A DNA stretch of 64,000 nucleotides from Arthrobacter sp. AQ5-06 (GCF_003287955.1 NZ_QMKP01000005.1:1-64000); one strand, 5' to 3'; counted from the stretch's first letter, positions 50,866-59,375 are shown. The notes: a model not told the origin generated them from the letters alone. A program made the numbers and translations.

Positions 50866-51470
50866 GCGACAACCCGGACGATATCCGTTCAGATATTGAA
50901 GCAACCCGCGCCCGTCTGGGCACCAACGTGGACGCGGTGGCGGACAAAGTGACACCTTCGAACATCGTCCACCGCCAGACAGACAAGGTGAAAGACGCCG
51001 TCTTCGGAGTGAAGGAGAGAGTCATGGGAACAGCCGACGACGTCACCAACCGCATGCACAGCGGAGCCCACGCCCGGACTGATAGTGCCGGCAATGCACT
51101 CAGCGATGCAGGCGCCGCCATTGGTGACGCTCCGCACCAGGTGAAGGCCAAAACGCAGGGTAATCCGATGGCTGCAGGCCTGATCGCGTTCGGGGCAGGC
51201 CTGCTCCTGTCCTCACTGATCCCCGCCAGCGAGAAGGAACGCGAAGCAGCAAATGCCCTCAAGACCGCGGCTGAACCGCTGACCACCGAGCTGACCGAGG
51301 CCGCCAAGGACATGGCCCAGGGCCTGAAGGAACCCGCCCGGGAAGCCATGGAGAACGTAAAGGCAACCGCCACGGACGCCGCCGAGCACGTCAAGGTCGA
51401 AGGCCAGATGGCAGCGGCCGACGTCAAGGACCGCGCTACCGACGCCAAGGACCACGTCCAGAACACGTAA
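50862..51470 (+). CDS. DUF3618-domain protein
   Basis: 202 residues. The N-terminus shows the DUF3618 signature DDIRSDIEATRARLGTNVDAVADKVTPSNIV. A central amphipathic segment, a hydrophobic stretch (GNPMAAGLIAFGAGLLLSSLIP, about 101-122) and a long charged repeat helix (TEAAKDMAQGLKEPAREAME) follow. Coupled to the holin-like gene (ATGA overlap). A terminator follows at 51500. Confidence 0.88.
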   Translation: MSDNPDDIRSDIEATRARLGTNVDAVADKVTPSNIVHRQTDKVKDAVFGVKERVMGTADDVTNRMHSGAHARTDSAGNALSDAGAAIGDAPHQVKAKTQGNPMAAGLIAFGAGLLLSSLIPASEKEREAANALKTAAEPLTTELTEAAKDMAQGLKEPAREAMENVKATATDAAEHVKVEGQMAAADVKDRATDAKDHVQNT

Positions 51471-51499
51471 CGGCGCCAACGTCCCGCCAGCACCACGAA

Positions 51500-51535
51500 A
51501 CAGGCCGGTCCCCCTTCCCGGGTGGGCCGGCCTGT
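51500..51535 (+). terminator. Intrinsic terminator after the DUF3618 gene
   Basis: ACAGGCCGGTCC (51500-51511) and GGGCCGGCCTGT (51524-51535) form a 12-bp stem with one G-T pair and a 12-nt loop, followed by CTATTACC. It separates the DUF3618 unit from the BrkB gene. Confidence 0.7.
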
Positions 51536-51561
51536 CTATTACCAACCCGAGAGGACACCCC

Positions 51562-52674
51562 ATGGCCGCTCAAGACTCATCCGAAACCAGCACTGCCAAG
51601 GCGGACCAAGCACCGGCGCCCGATGACTCCCGGAAACCGGACAGCCCTACCGATGTCACCAAGCCTTCCTGGAAGTACATAGCCAAAAAGACCCTTCGGG
51701 AGTTCAGCAAGGACCAGTGCCCGGACCTGGCTGCTGCCCTGACGTATTACGCCGTGCTGTCCTTGTTTCCTGCAATGCTCGCGCTCGTTTCTCTGATCGG
51801 CCTTTTTGGTGACCCGGAGAAAACAACCACTGCCCTGCTGGAGATCGTGCGGGGCTTCGCCCCTTCCGAGACGGTGAATACCGTTAGCGGCCCAATTGAG
51901 GAGTTAGCTACCGCACCGGCGGCCGGGTTTACTCTGGTCATTGGCCTTGCAACCGCCCTCTGGTCCGCCTCCGGGTACGTTGGTGCTTTCGGTCGGGCAA
52001 TGAACCGGATTTACGAGATCGATGAGGGCCGCCTTTTCGTCAAGCTGCGCGGGACCATGCTGGCCGTTACGCTCCTCGCCGTAGTCATCGTGGCCCTCCT
52101 GGCGGGCATGCTGGTGCTCAGCGGACCGGTGGCAGAGGCAGTCGGCGGTCTCATCGGGCTCGGCGGTGCGTTCCTCACCATCTGGAACATCGCCAAGTGG
52201 CCAGTGATGGTGGCGCTCATGATCGTCATCATCGCTGTGCTCTACTACGCCACACCCAACGTCAAGCAACCGAAGTTCAAATGGATGAGCCTTGGCTCCG
52301 GGATAGCTTTGTTCGTCTTCCTGCTGGCTTCGCTGGGGTTCGGCTTCTATGTGGCCAACTTTGGCAATTACAACAAGACCTACGGCGCGCTCGGCGGTGT
52401 GATCATCATGCTGCTCTGGCTGTGGATCCTGAACATGTCGCTGCTGTTCGGGGCAGAGTTCGACGCCGAGATGGAGCGCGGACGCCAGCTCCAGGCCGGG
52501 ATCGAGGCCGAAGAGACCATCCAGCTGCCGCCGCGGGACACCAAGAAAAGCGAGAAGATGCAGGAGCAGGAAAAGGACGACATCCGGCGCGGCCGCGAGC
52601 TGCGTGAACGCCACCGGAGCGGCGCGGATCAGGCCGAACCGGACGCGCAACCGGACAGGGCCAGGCGGGACTAG
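51562..52674 (+). CDS. YihY/BrkB-family membrane protein
   Basis: 370 residues. The hallmark DLAAALTYYAVLSLFPAML begins the first of six membrane segments, and YVGAFGRAMNRIYEIDEGR and YNKTYGALGGVIIMLLWLWI are also family blocks. Both termini are charged and cytoplasmic (QAEPDAQPDRARRD). The biochemical role of BrkB proteins is unsettled. Here it stands with holin-like and DUF3618 genes as in many Micrococcaceae. GAGAGGACACC precedes the ATG. Confidence 0.92.
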   Translation: MAAQDSSETSTAKADQAPAPDDSRKPDSPTDVTKPSWKYIAKKTLREFSKDQCPDLAAALTYYAVLSLFPAMLALVSLIGLFGDPEKTTTALLEIVRGFAPSETVNTVSGPIEELATAPAAGFTLVIGLATALWSASGYVGAFGRAMNRIYEIDEGRLFVKLRGTMLAVTLLAVVIVALLAGMLVLSGPVAEAVGGLIGLGGAFLTIWNIAKWPVMVALMIVIIAVLYYATPNVKQPKFKWMSLGSGIALFVFLLASLGFGFYVANFGNYNKTYGALGGVIIMLLWLWILNMSLLFGAEFDAEMERGRQLQAGIEAEETIQLPPRDTKKSEKMQEQEKDDIRRGRELRERHRSGADQAEPDAQPDRARRD

Positions 52675-52870
52675 GCAGGGCCCGCCACTTGGAGGAAGAT
52701 CAATATCAGCAGATTCCTTCAGGCTTCCCGGGTCTTCGTGTCCCGGGTGTCAGGCGGGGTCGGCGGCGAGGTGGCCTCTTCTGAGACCGAGGCCAGTCCC
52801 CCCAGTCGTCGTCGGCCCCCTCATTTTGTTCGCTGCTCAGCGTGCATGTGGTTCCATCGTTCATGCTTGC

Positions 52871-53665
52871 TCAGCGTTCGAACGCAACGGCGGACTCCAT
52901 GCCAAGGGCCAGCAGATAGGCGCCGAATCCCTGCGGCGCCCGGGCCTCGGTCCGCCCTGAGGTCAGGACGCGGACGGTGTCCGTGGACGCAATTCGATAC
53001 CCGTACCGACGCAGCCGTGCGGCCAGCGCCCGGTCCTCCTGTGAGCGCTGACGGGGAAATCCACCAGCATGCACGTAAGCCGAGGCCCGCACCCCGAAAT
53101 TCGCACCATACACATGGGAATGGTCCTCCCCCAACGGATGCCGGACGTGCCAGCGCCTCAGGAGTTCGCTGTCCATGCCCGCCGGATCCGGTTCCACCGT
53201 CCCCAGGACTGCATCGGCGCCGCGGTCAGCCAGTTCCATCTGACGCAGGAGCCAATTTTCCGGAACGCAGGAATCGGCGTCGGTATTGGCCAGCCATACC
53301 CGTTCGGTGGCCAGCGGGAGGACCGCGCCCACACGTTCCAGCAAGCGCCCTGTGAGGAGCAAGTTGATGCCTGCACGCCGGCTCCTCCCGACGCTGCGGA
53401 ACACGACCGACAGCAGGGTGATGCGGCGATCCGCTGCCGCAAAACGCGCCGCCACGGCACCTGAGCTGTCGGTGCAGCTGTCCAGGACCACCACGATGGC
53501 GATTTCCGTATCCGGCTGCCTGTCCTGCAGGGCGTCGGCTGCGGCACTGACCGCTGCCAGGGCGCGTCCCAGGTGCGTTTCCTCGTTATGGACCGGAATA
53601 ACCACGGCAACCTGCTCGACCCTGCCCACGTCAGGACACCGGAGGTCCGGGATCCCCGGCCTCAC
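52871..53665 (-). CDS. Family-2 glycosyltransferase
   Basis: 264 residues. GT-A fold: AVVIPVHNEETHLGRALAAV, IVVVLDSCTDSSGAVA, the metal site in VWLANTDADSCVPENWLL (DxD), and a catalytic region SQEDRALAARLRRYGYRI. No membrane segment, so the product is not extruded by this protein. The GTG at 53665 overlaps the previous gene by 35 nt, and a GTG at 53629 is an alternative start. Third and last of the acyl-CoA dehydrogenase/PIG-L-methyltransferase/glycosyltransferase set. Confidence 0.85.
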   Translation of the reverse strand: MRPGIPDLRCPDVGRVEQVAVVIPVHNEETHLGRALAAVSAAADALQDRQPDTEIAIVVVLDSCTDSSGAVAARFAAADRRITLLSVVFRSVGRSRRAGINLLLTGRLLERVGAVLPLATERVWLANTDADSCVPENWLLRQMELADRGADAVLGTVEPDPAGMDSELLRRWHVRHPLGEDHSHVYGANFGVRASAYVHAGGFPRQRSQEDRALAARLRRYGYRIASTDTVRVLTSGRTEARAPQGFGAYLLALGMESAVAFER

Positions 53666-55028
53666 CGGGAGCTACCAGTGTCTCCAGCACAAAATCGCGT
53701 TCCTGGTAGAGACCGGCGGTGGACCACCGGAGCCGGTTCCGGGCCAGCGCATGGACCGAGTCGCCGTCGAGCTCCCACCCGGAAACCGGGTGCCGCCAGT
53801 GGCACAGCAGCAGCGTGCCGCCCGGCGCCATCGATTCCTGGATCCGCTGCAGCAGCAGCTCATACTCCGCAGGCGACAGGTAGTAGCCCACCTCGGAGAC
53901 CACCACAAGGTCGTAGCTGCCCCCGGGCCAGTCAGCAGGGAGCGTCAGCTGGCGCGTGGCGACCCCGGGAAACGGCGCGAGCCGCCGGGCCGCAAGCTCG
54001 AGCGCGGTGCTGCTGGCATCCACGGCAAGGAGGCTGGTGCACCTGGTGGCCAATTCGGCGGTCAGCGTTCCGATGGAGCAGCCGATTTCCAGGCCGGACA
54101 GGTACTTCTCCTGGGGTAGTGCGGCGAGGGTGAGGGCGCGTTTGCGCCGCTCGTACCAGCTGGTGGCGTACTCCCAGGGGTCCTCGGACCTCGAGTGCAC
54201 GGCGTCGAAGATCCGCTGCGCGTCCGCGCTGGTGTGGGGAGGGGATTGAACCGGGTGGGCCCCGGGCGGCGTCCAGGCGAATGTCTCAAAGGCGCGCCTG
54301 AAATGTTGCAGCAGGCCCTCTCCGAGGAGCACTTCGTCTCCGGCCAACCCGGACAGCGGATGTATCTGGCTCGCGTGTGAGTCCATGGCGGACCTCTTCG
54401 CCTCCTGCTGTTCAGCACCCAGCGGAACGCGCGCCCAGGACTGCCAGGCCGGGTCCTCCGGGGAAGCCCACAGCCAGTACCAGATGGGATATTCCAGCAG
54501 TGCGTGCCCGCCTTCGTCGGCGACGTCGGCGGCCACCGCTCCGAGGGCGTTATGGTCCGCGTGTCCGTCGTCGCGGTACGGTGCCACAATTGCCAGCTGC
54601 TGCGGTGGGCCGGGGAGTCGGCCGATGGCCTCGCGCAGCCGGCCCGCGATTTCCGGCGTCCGTTCTTGCAGGCCCCGGTCCGGCAGCCCGAGGAAACGCC
54701 AGCGTCCGGCCAGCCCCAGGACTCCCATCGCTGCCGCAAACTCCTCAAGCCGGACGGCGGCGAGCTGTTCAGGCGTGGTTGTCGCCGAGTCCGGGTGCGA
54801 ACCCTCCCCCGCCGTGCACAGCAGCACCTCGACGTCGGCGCCCAGCGAGTGCAGCAGCGCCAGCAGGCCGCCGGCGCCCAGGGTCTCGTCGTCGGGGTGA
54901 GCTGCCAGCACCACGAACCGCATGGCAGCCAATTCGTGCTGCCCCAAGGGCAGCTCCGCCATCGCCGCGAGCCCGCTTTCCGCCCAGCGGGCCTCGTCAG
55001 TCCCCCGGTCCGTGTGCGAGAAGGTCAC
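53631..55028 (-). CDS. Fused PIG-L deacetylase and NodS-like SAM methyltransferase
   Basis: 465 residues from GTG 55028, whose GTGA overlaps the preceding stop. Residues about 38-235 are a PIG-L/LmbE zinc deacetylase with VVLAAHPDDETLGAGG (zinc motif at 44-49) and YRDDGHADHNALG (HxDH at 156-160). Residues about 275-455 are a class I methyltransferase: DPWEYATSWYERRKRAL, motif I GLEIGCSIGTLTAELA (314-321), LAVDAS and YDLVVVSEVGYYLSP. The DPW..YE..KR, GC-x-x-G-x-x-T and EVxYYL pattern is that of NodS N-methyltransferases. A protein able to free an amine from an N-acetyl-sugar and then methylate it would make biochemical sense. Confidence 0.85.
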   Translation of the reverse strand: MTFSHTDRGTDEARWAESGLAAMAELPLGQHELAAMRFVVLAAHPDDETLGAGGLLALLHSLGADVEVLLCTAGEGSHPDSATTTPEQLAAVRLEEFAAAMGVLGLAGRWRFLGLPDRGLQERTPEIAGRLREAIGRLPGPPQQLAIVAPYRDDGHADHNALGAVAADVADEGGHALLEYPIWYWLWASPEDPAWQSWARVPLGAEQQEAKRSAMDSHASQIHPLSGLAGDEVLLGEGLLQHFRRAFETFAWTPPGAHPVQSPPHTSADAQRIFDAVHSRSEDPWEYATSWYERRKRALTLAALPQEKYLSGLEIGCSIGTLTAELATRCTSLLAVDASSTALELAARRLAPFPGVATRQLTLPADWPGGSYDLVVVSEVGYYLSPAEYELLLQRIQESMAPGGTLLLCHWRHPVSGWELDGDSVHALARNRLRWSTAGLYQERDFVLETLVAPGEAGDPGPPVS

Positions 55029-56155
55029 CACAGGCGTTCCCCCTTCAACGTCAGCTTTCCCAGCTGCGCATCGTCCCGCATGGCATGGTGCTGGCGCACG
55101 TACAGTGCTAGGTCCGCCATGCGCTTGGCATACGGTTCGTCGAACGCCAGCGGCGCCGGTCCCCTGTCCCGGCTGACCAGGGACAGGACACGCTCGACGG
55201 CGGCAGCTACGGTTCCGCGCACGCGTAACGCTTCGCTCCACGCGCTCCGGTCCGCCGCTGGGTGTGCCCCTGGCTCCCGGGCGCCTTCCCCGGCGGACAG
55301 ACTGCCGTCGTCAATGAGAGCTGCCGTTCGCGCCAGGTACTGGAGCGCGGCGGTGAGGGTCCTGTCTGTTTCGCCCAGGGCAGCCAGCGCGATCTGGTCA
55401 GGTTCGCGGCCGGACTGCGCGGCGGCGGCCAGGGAGTCCTTGTAGTCCCGCGCCACGCCCACGGCGCCCCCGAGCCAGCATGCAGCTACCCCCATGCCAC
55501 CCCAGGCAAAACCGGGCCGGCTGAAATACCAGCCGTCGCTGCCCAACTGTTGTGCGGGCACCTGGCTGAAATGGACCGTCCCACTGGGAATCTCCCGCAA
55601 CCCGCGGGCCACCCATGCCGGGTCCTCGCACGTCACGCCCGGATCCCGGAGGTCCACCGCGAAGGCCGCTCTCCCGCCGGTTTCAGTGTGGGCAGTGATG
55701 ACAGCCCTGTCGAGGAGGGGCGCAAGTGAACACCACGGTTTGGATCCGCTCAGCAGAATTCCGGCGTCGCCGGTCTTGGCCTCGAGGCGAAGTCCCGGGC
55801 CTTCGGCGGCAAACACTCCCCACCCGCCCGCGCGGTCGGCCGGAACAAGGCACACCGGATCATGGCCCGCCTGATGGCTCCCTGCCTGGGCAAGGATCGC
55901 TTGGGCATCCATATGCGGTTCAAAAATGCGGCCTGCGGCAACGTCCACGGCGGAGACGGAAGCGAGCAGCTCCCAGAGACGGGCAGTATGCCCGCCCCCT
56001 GGCTGTGGCCAGTTGCCTCCCGCGTTCCGGGCCAACGACAGCAGCGCGGGAACATCGCCTGCCGCGCACGCCACGGAGTCGAGCAGGGGAACCGTCCAAG
56101 CCAGTTCCGTTTGAGTTGAGACCAAGCGGACAGGCTGGTGGGATGATGCAGGCAT
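55025..56155 (-). CDS. Acyl-CoA dehydrogenase-family flavoprotein
   Basis: 376 residues. Acyl-CoA dehydrogenase fold with LSGSKPWCSLAPLLDRAVITA (middle beta domain), GGMGVAACWLGGAVGVARDY and a four-helix C-terminus ending VRQHHAMRDDAQLGKLTL. The C-terminal part lacks an obvious catalytic Glu in the usual place, as in DszC/nitroalkane-oxidase-type monooxygenase relatives, so it may hydroxylate or oxidise an amine or sugar rather than an acyl-CoA. First gene of the set, 22 bp after dps. GGAGAGGCGGCAGC precedes its ATG. Confidence 0.8.
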   Translation of the reverse strand: MPASSHQPVRLVSTQTELAWTVPLLDSVACAAGDVPALLSLARNAGGNWPQPGGGHTARLWELLASVSAVDVAAGRIFEPHMDAQAILAQAGSHQAGHDPVCLVPADRAGGWGVFAAEGPGLRLEAKTGDAGILLSGSKPWCSLAPLLDRAVITAHTETGGRAAFAVDLRDPGVTCEDPAWVARGLREIPSGTVHFSQVPAQQLGSDGWYFSRPGFAWGGMGVAACWLGGAVGVARDYKDSLAAAAQSGREPDQIALAALGETDRTLTAALQYLARTAALIDDGSLSAGEGAREPGAHPAADRSAWSEALRVRGTVAAAVERVLSLVSRDRGPAPLAFDEPYAKRMADLALYVRQHHAMRDDAQLGKLTLKGERLW

Positions 56156-56177
56156 GCTGCCGCCTCTCCGGCCCGGC

Positions 56178-56657
56178 CTACTTTGCCGCCGGTTCCGTGA
56201 CGGCCGCGGACGGAGTCATGGTTTCCGCGTTGACCATCCACGCGAGCTGTTCCAGGCGTTCAATGGCGGCATGCAGCAGGTCGGTGCTGGTGGGATCCTC
56301 TTCATCCACCTCATCGTGGACATCCCGCATGGTCTTCACCGTCCGCTCCAGCCTGGCCGTGACCAGTTTGACGGCGTCCTTCGTGGAAATGAGCCCGCCG
56401 GAGAGCTCTTCAAGGCGCGTGTCTGCGGCTACGGTGTGGCTCCGTCCGTCGGGCAGGGCGTGGAGTGCCCGCATCCGCTCCGCCATCTGGTCGGCAAACA
56501 ACCGGACGCTGGCGATGATGTCGTCCAGCTGCAGGTGAAGGTCGCGGAAGTTGGCGCCCACGATGTTCCAGTGCGCCTGCTTGGCCTGGAGATGGAGCTC
56601 GATCAGATCCGTGAGGACCAGCTGAAGGTTGCTGGCAAGGGTGGGTGACGCTTTCAT
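56178..56657 (-). CDS. dps: Dps-family DNA-binding ferritin
   Basis: 159 residues. The ferroxidase region is LHLQAKQAHWNIVGANFRDLHLQLDDI, then SVRLFADQMAERMRAL, with the H-x-W, H-x-x-x-D and D-x-x-x-E ligands in place. It oxidises Fe(II) with peroxide and stores it, protecting DNA. GGAGGAACACG precedes the ATG. The acyl-CoA dehydrogenase-like gene begins 22 bp downstream, so the two may be cotranscribed. Confidence 0.92.
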   Translation of the reverse strand: MKASPTLASNLQLVLTDLIELHLQAKQAHWNIVGANFRDLHLQLDDIIASVRLFADQMAERMRALHALPDGRSHTVAADTRLEELSGGLISTKDAVKLVTARLERTVKTMRDVHDEVDEEDPTSTDLLHAAIERLEQLAWMVNAETMTPSAAVTEPAAK

Positions 56658-56756
56658 CGTGTTCCTCCACTGCAGGCGGTTCCGGACGGGGCATCCGCCG
56701 GACAGTCATTCTAAGCATACTTAGCAATATTCGGGATGAACGGGTGCGGTCAGCAC

Positions 56757-57434
56757 TCAGCGGACGCGCGCCAAGGCGAACCCGTCCCAGCCTTTGGACC
56801 CGACAGTCTGGATTACGGTGGCGTCGAGCTGAGGATGTTGGCCCAGCACTTCCAGTGCGCTGATGATTCCGGGGGCGTTGACCTGATCGATGGAAGGATC
56901 CAGGACCGCGCCCTCCCACACGGCGTTGTCCAGGACCACCACTGTTCCCGGCCTGCCCAGGCGCACGGCCCACTCGAGGTAGGCTGCGTCGTTTTCCTTA
57001 TCCGCATCGATGAACACAAAATCGAACGGTTCCTGGCCCTCCGCCTGCAGCGCGGCCAATGTGTCCAGGGCAGCGCCCACCCGGACCTCAACCATGTCCG
57101 CCAACCCCGCCGCCTCCACATTCGCCTTGGCGATGTCCGCATGTTTGGCGAGATATTCGCACGTCACCAGCCGGCCGCCGTCGGGCAGTCCCTGCGCCAT
57201 CCAGATGGTGCTGAACCCGGCCAGCGTACCGATCTCCAGCACCCGTCGGGCGCCGGAAAGTTGGACCAGGAGCTTAAGCAGCTTGCCGGCGTTGGGCGTC
57301 ACTTCAATGGGCGGCATCCCGGCGTCGACGGCGGAGCGCACCGCCTGCTTCAGCGCACTATCGGGATGCACCACGGTAGTGGTGAGGAAGTCTTCCACTG
57401 CCAGCCACCCTGGCTGGGTCTTGTGCTCAAACAT
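56757..57434 (-). CDS. O-methyltransferase (caffeoyl-CoA/catechol type)
   Basis: 225 residues from ATG 57434. Class I methyltransferase of family 3: GKLLKLLVQLSGARRVLEIG, GTLAGFSTIWMAQGLPDGGR, FDFVFIDADKENDAAYLEWA (metal-binding D-A-D-K) and PGTVVVLDNAVWEGAVLDP. It depends on a divalent metal and methylates catechol-like oxygens. The substrate is unknown. Confidence 0.9.
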   Translation of the reverse strand: MFEHKTQPGWLAVEDFLTTTVVHPDSALKQAVRSAVDAGMPPIEVTPNAGKLLKLLVQLSGARRVLEIGTLAGFSTIWMAQGLPDGGRLVTCEYLAKHADIAKANVEAAGLADMVEVRVGAALDTLAALQAEGQEPFDFVFIDADKENDAAYLEWAVRLGRPGTVVVLDNAVWEGAVLDPSIDQVNAPGIISALEVLGQHPQLDATVIQTVGSKGWDGFALARVR

Positions 57435-57490
57435 GGCCACAGTCTGGCATGCAGGCAAGCGCCGGTCTAGGAGTCGGCGCAGGAACCGGT

Positions 57491-57814
57491 CTAGGAACCG
57501 TCTGCGAGGGCCTCTTCGAGGCGGTCCACCTTGGCGCTGAGCTCGCCCTCATAACCGGGCCGGATGTCTGCTTTGATGACCAGTGAGACGCGGCTGCCAA
57601 ACTCTCCCACGGCTTCGGTGGCGCGCTTAACGACGTCGAACACTTCGTCCCATTCGCCCTCGATGGTTGTGAACATTGAGTCCGTCTGGTTGGGCAGCCC
57701 CGACTCCCGGACGATCCGCACGGCGGCCGCAACGGCGTCGTGCACCGAAGCGTCGGTGGGACGAGATCCCCCGGCGGGAGTACCGGACGGGGCGACTGAA
57801 AATGCAAGCAACAT
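57491..57814 (-). CDS. MTH1187/YkoF-type thiamine-binding protein
   Basis: 107 residues. The small ferredoxin-like fold of this family is seen in MLLAFSVAPSGTP, HDAVAAAVRIVRESGLPNQT, DSMFTTIEGEWDEVFDVVKRA and RVSLVIKADIRPG. Members bind thiamine or related pyrimidines. It lies 56 bp upstream of the O-methyltransferase gene on the same strand. Confidence 0.88.
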   Translation of the reverse strand: MLLAFSVAPSGTPAGGSRPTDASVHDAVAAAVRIVRESGLPNQTDSMFTTIEGEWDEVFDVVKRATEAVGEFGSRVSLVIKADIRPGYEGELSAKVDRLEEALADGS

Positions 57815-57932
57815 AGGGCAAGTCTGTCATGCAGCCCACCATGAACGGGTTGCCGAGGCTGGCGAAGCGTCACATAGCCAGCTACCCTCCGGTAACCATT
57901 ATGGCTGCCTGCGGCATTGCTAACCTGAACGA

Positions 57933-58568
57933 ATGAGCATTGCTGTCGTCCGCAAGCCACTACGCGCAGACGCTGCCCGGAACGTGGATAAGATCATCCT
58001 GGCCGCGCGCCAGTGCTTCCGCGAGCATGGTCCCGAGGTACCCCTCCAGACCATTGCACTGACGGCAGGCGTTGGCCCGGCCACCCTGTTCCGGAACTTC
58101 GCCGACAAGGAGGAGCTGGTCCTGGCCGCCCTCAACCGGCAGCTCCGCGAGACCGTGGACCCCGTCATGGCGGACGCGTTGGCTGACATCGACGCAACTG
58201 CGGGACTGCTGCGCGTCCTCGAAGCCATCATGGCCGCGGCCAGCGCTGATGCCAACCTGCTGGGCGCCGTCGCGGGCCGCCGCGAACTCCTCACCGGCAT
58301 CACCGGCTCACTGATGGATTCCATGAGCGTCCTGCTGGGCCGCGGCCAAGGTCAAGGCACCCTGCGTTCCGATATTTCCATGACTGACATGTTCCGCCTG
58401 CTCGCCATGCTGATCGGCGTTGTGGACACCATGGAGCCAGGTTCCGATGCCTGGCGCCGCCCGCTGGCACTGGTCGAGGACGCCATCCGGACTGAACGGC
58501 CCGACCGCCCGTTGCCCGCGCACGTGCCGCTGCCCGCCCCGCAACTACAGGGTCCGCAGTTCACCTGA
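57933..58568 (+). CDS. TetR-family regulator
   Basis: 211 residues. N-terminal HTH: NVDKIILAARQCFREHGPEVPLQTIALTAGVGPATLFRNFADKEEL, a clear TetR signature. The C-terminal helical domain would bind an unknown ligand. It is divergent from the thiamine-binding-type/O-methyltransferase pair with a 118-bp gap, so it may control them. Confidence 0.92.
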   Translation: MSIAVVRKPLRADAARNVDKIILAARQCFREHGPEVPLQTIALTAGVGPATLFRNFADKEELVLAALNRQLRETVDPVMADALADIDATAGLLRVLEAIMAAASADANLLGAVAGRRELLTGITGSLMDSMSVLLGRGQGQGTLRSDISMTDMFRLLAMLIGVVDTMEPGSDAWRRPLALVEDAIRTERPDRPLPAHVPLPAPQLQGPQFT

Positions 58569-58689
58569 CGCCCTGCGCCTGAGCACGCGCCGGAACACAG
58601 CCGCGGACCCCCATTGTTGGTGTCCTATCGTTGGATTAGACTCAGGTGGGGTTACGCAGTCAGCCTCTGAATCTTCACAGGGAGCACTA

Positions 58690-58737
58690 GTGAAACACCT
58701 CCAGCGCAGCCGATCCAACCCCATCGTCCGCCGATGA
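58690..58737 (+). CDS. 15-residue basic leader peptide coupled to the 72-aa ORF
   Basis: GTG 58690, with CAGGGAG 6 nt upstream, encodes MKHLQRSRSNPIVRR and stops at TGA 58735-58737, which overlaps the ATG of the next ORF (ATGA). The 72-aa ORF has no ribosome site of its own, so its translation would rely on this leader. Arg/Lys/His content is high. The function is unknown. Confidence 0.5.
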   Translation: MKHLQRSRSNPIVRR

Positions 58738-58952
58738 ATCAGACGCACTTGTCCCAGCTCATTCACGACCCCCGCGGCCCGGAGGAAATACTTCCTTCGC
58801 TGGCAGCGGAGGAACTGGCCAATCTGCTGGACGCCCTCTACCAAAACCTCGACACCCCCGCTCCGGTATTCGGTGCGCAGGCGTGGTACGAGCTAGCCGT
58901 CGAAGAAAGCGCCCGCCGGATCGGGTCGCCACAGGATGAGCAAACGGCCTGA
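58734..58952 (+). CDS. Small acidic helical protein (72 aa)
   Basis: MNQTHLSQLIHDPRGPEEIL, then PSLAAEELANLLDALYQNLD and a final AQAWYELAVEESARRIG. All helix, no membrane segment, no motif that I recognise. Start overlaps the leader peptide stop by 4 nt. Third-position GC and sense of the sequence suggest a real gene. Confidence 0.6.
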   Translation: MNQTHLSQLIHDPRGPEEILPSLAAEELANLLDALYQNLDTPAPVFGAQAWYELAVEESARRIGSPQDEQTA

Positions 58953-59007
58953 CCGGCATACGCCCCGAGCCCCGGGGGTGGCACTGAGCCGACGACGATG
59001 ACGCCCG

Positions 59008-59361
59008 TCAGCCGCCGTTGCCTTCGGGGTCTTTTTCTTGGGGGCGGGATTCCTGGGGCTGGGGTTCTTCGGGCGGGGTTTCCTGGCGCCCGGCGCTGTC
59101 TTTCCCATTCGCCTTGCTGGGCTCCTGGCCGTGCTTGTGAGTCTCATGATCGTAGTGGTGAGGCACGTGTTCCTTGGCCTCCGACAGGTGCTGCTGAAGC
59201 TTCTCCTCCGCGTCGCGGCGGCGGCGGGAAGTATCCCGCAGTTCCCGCGTCGATTCGGAGACACTGGTGTCGTACACCGGCCGCGGCTTCGGGTCCGACC
59301 CCTGGGGGTTACCGGTGCCGCTGTCCGGGTCGGGTGCGTTGGGTTCAGGCTGATCATTCAT
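59008..59361 (-). CDS. Hydrophilic disordered protein (117 aa)
   Basis: Pro/Gln/Glu/Lys-rich throughout. A short charged helix lies in the middle (SESTRELRDTSRRRRDAEEK, then LQQHLSEAKEHVPHHYDHE), and the C-terminus is Pro-Glu-Gln rich. AAAGGAG precedes the ATG, and a perfect 15-bp tandem repeat lies 14 bp upstream of the start. Function unknown. It resembles intrinsically disordered stress proteins. Confidence 0.65.
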   Translation of the reverse strand: MNDQPEPNAPDPDSGTGNPQGSDPKPRPVYDTSVSESTRELRDTSRRRRDAEEKLQQHLSEAKEHVPHHYDHETHKHGQEPSKANGKDSAGRQETPPEEPQPQESRPQEKDPEGNGG

Positions 59362-59375
59362 CTAAGTGACTCCTT

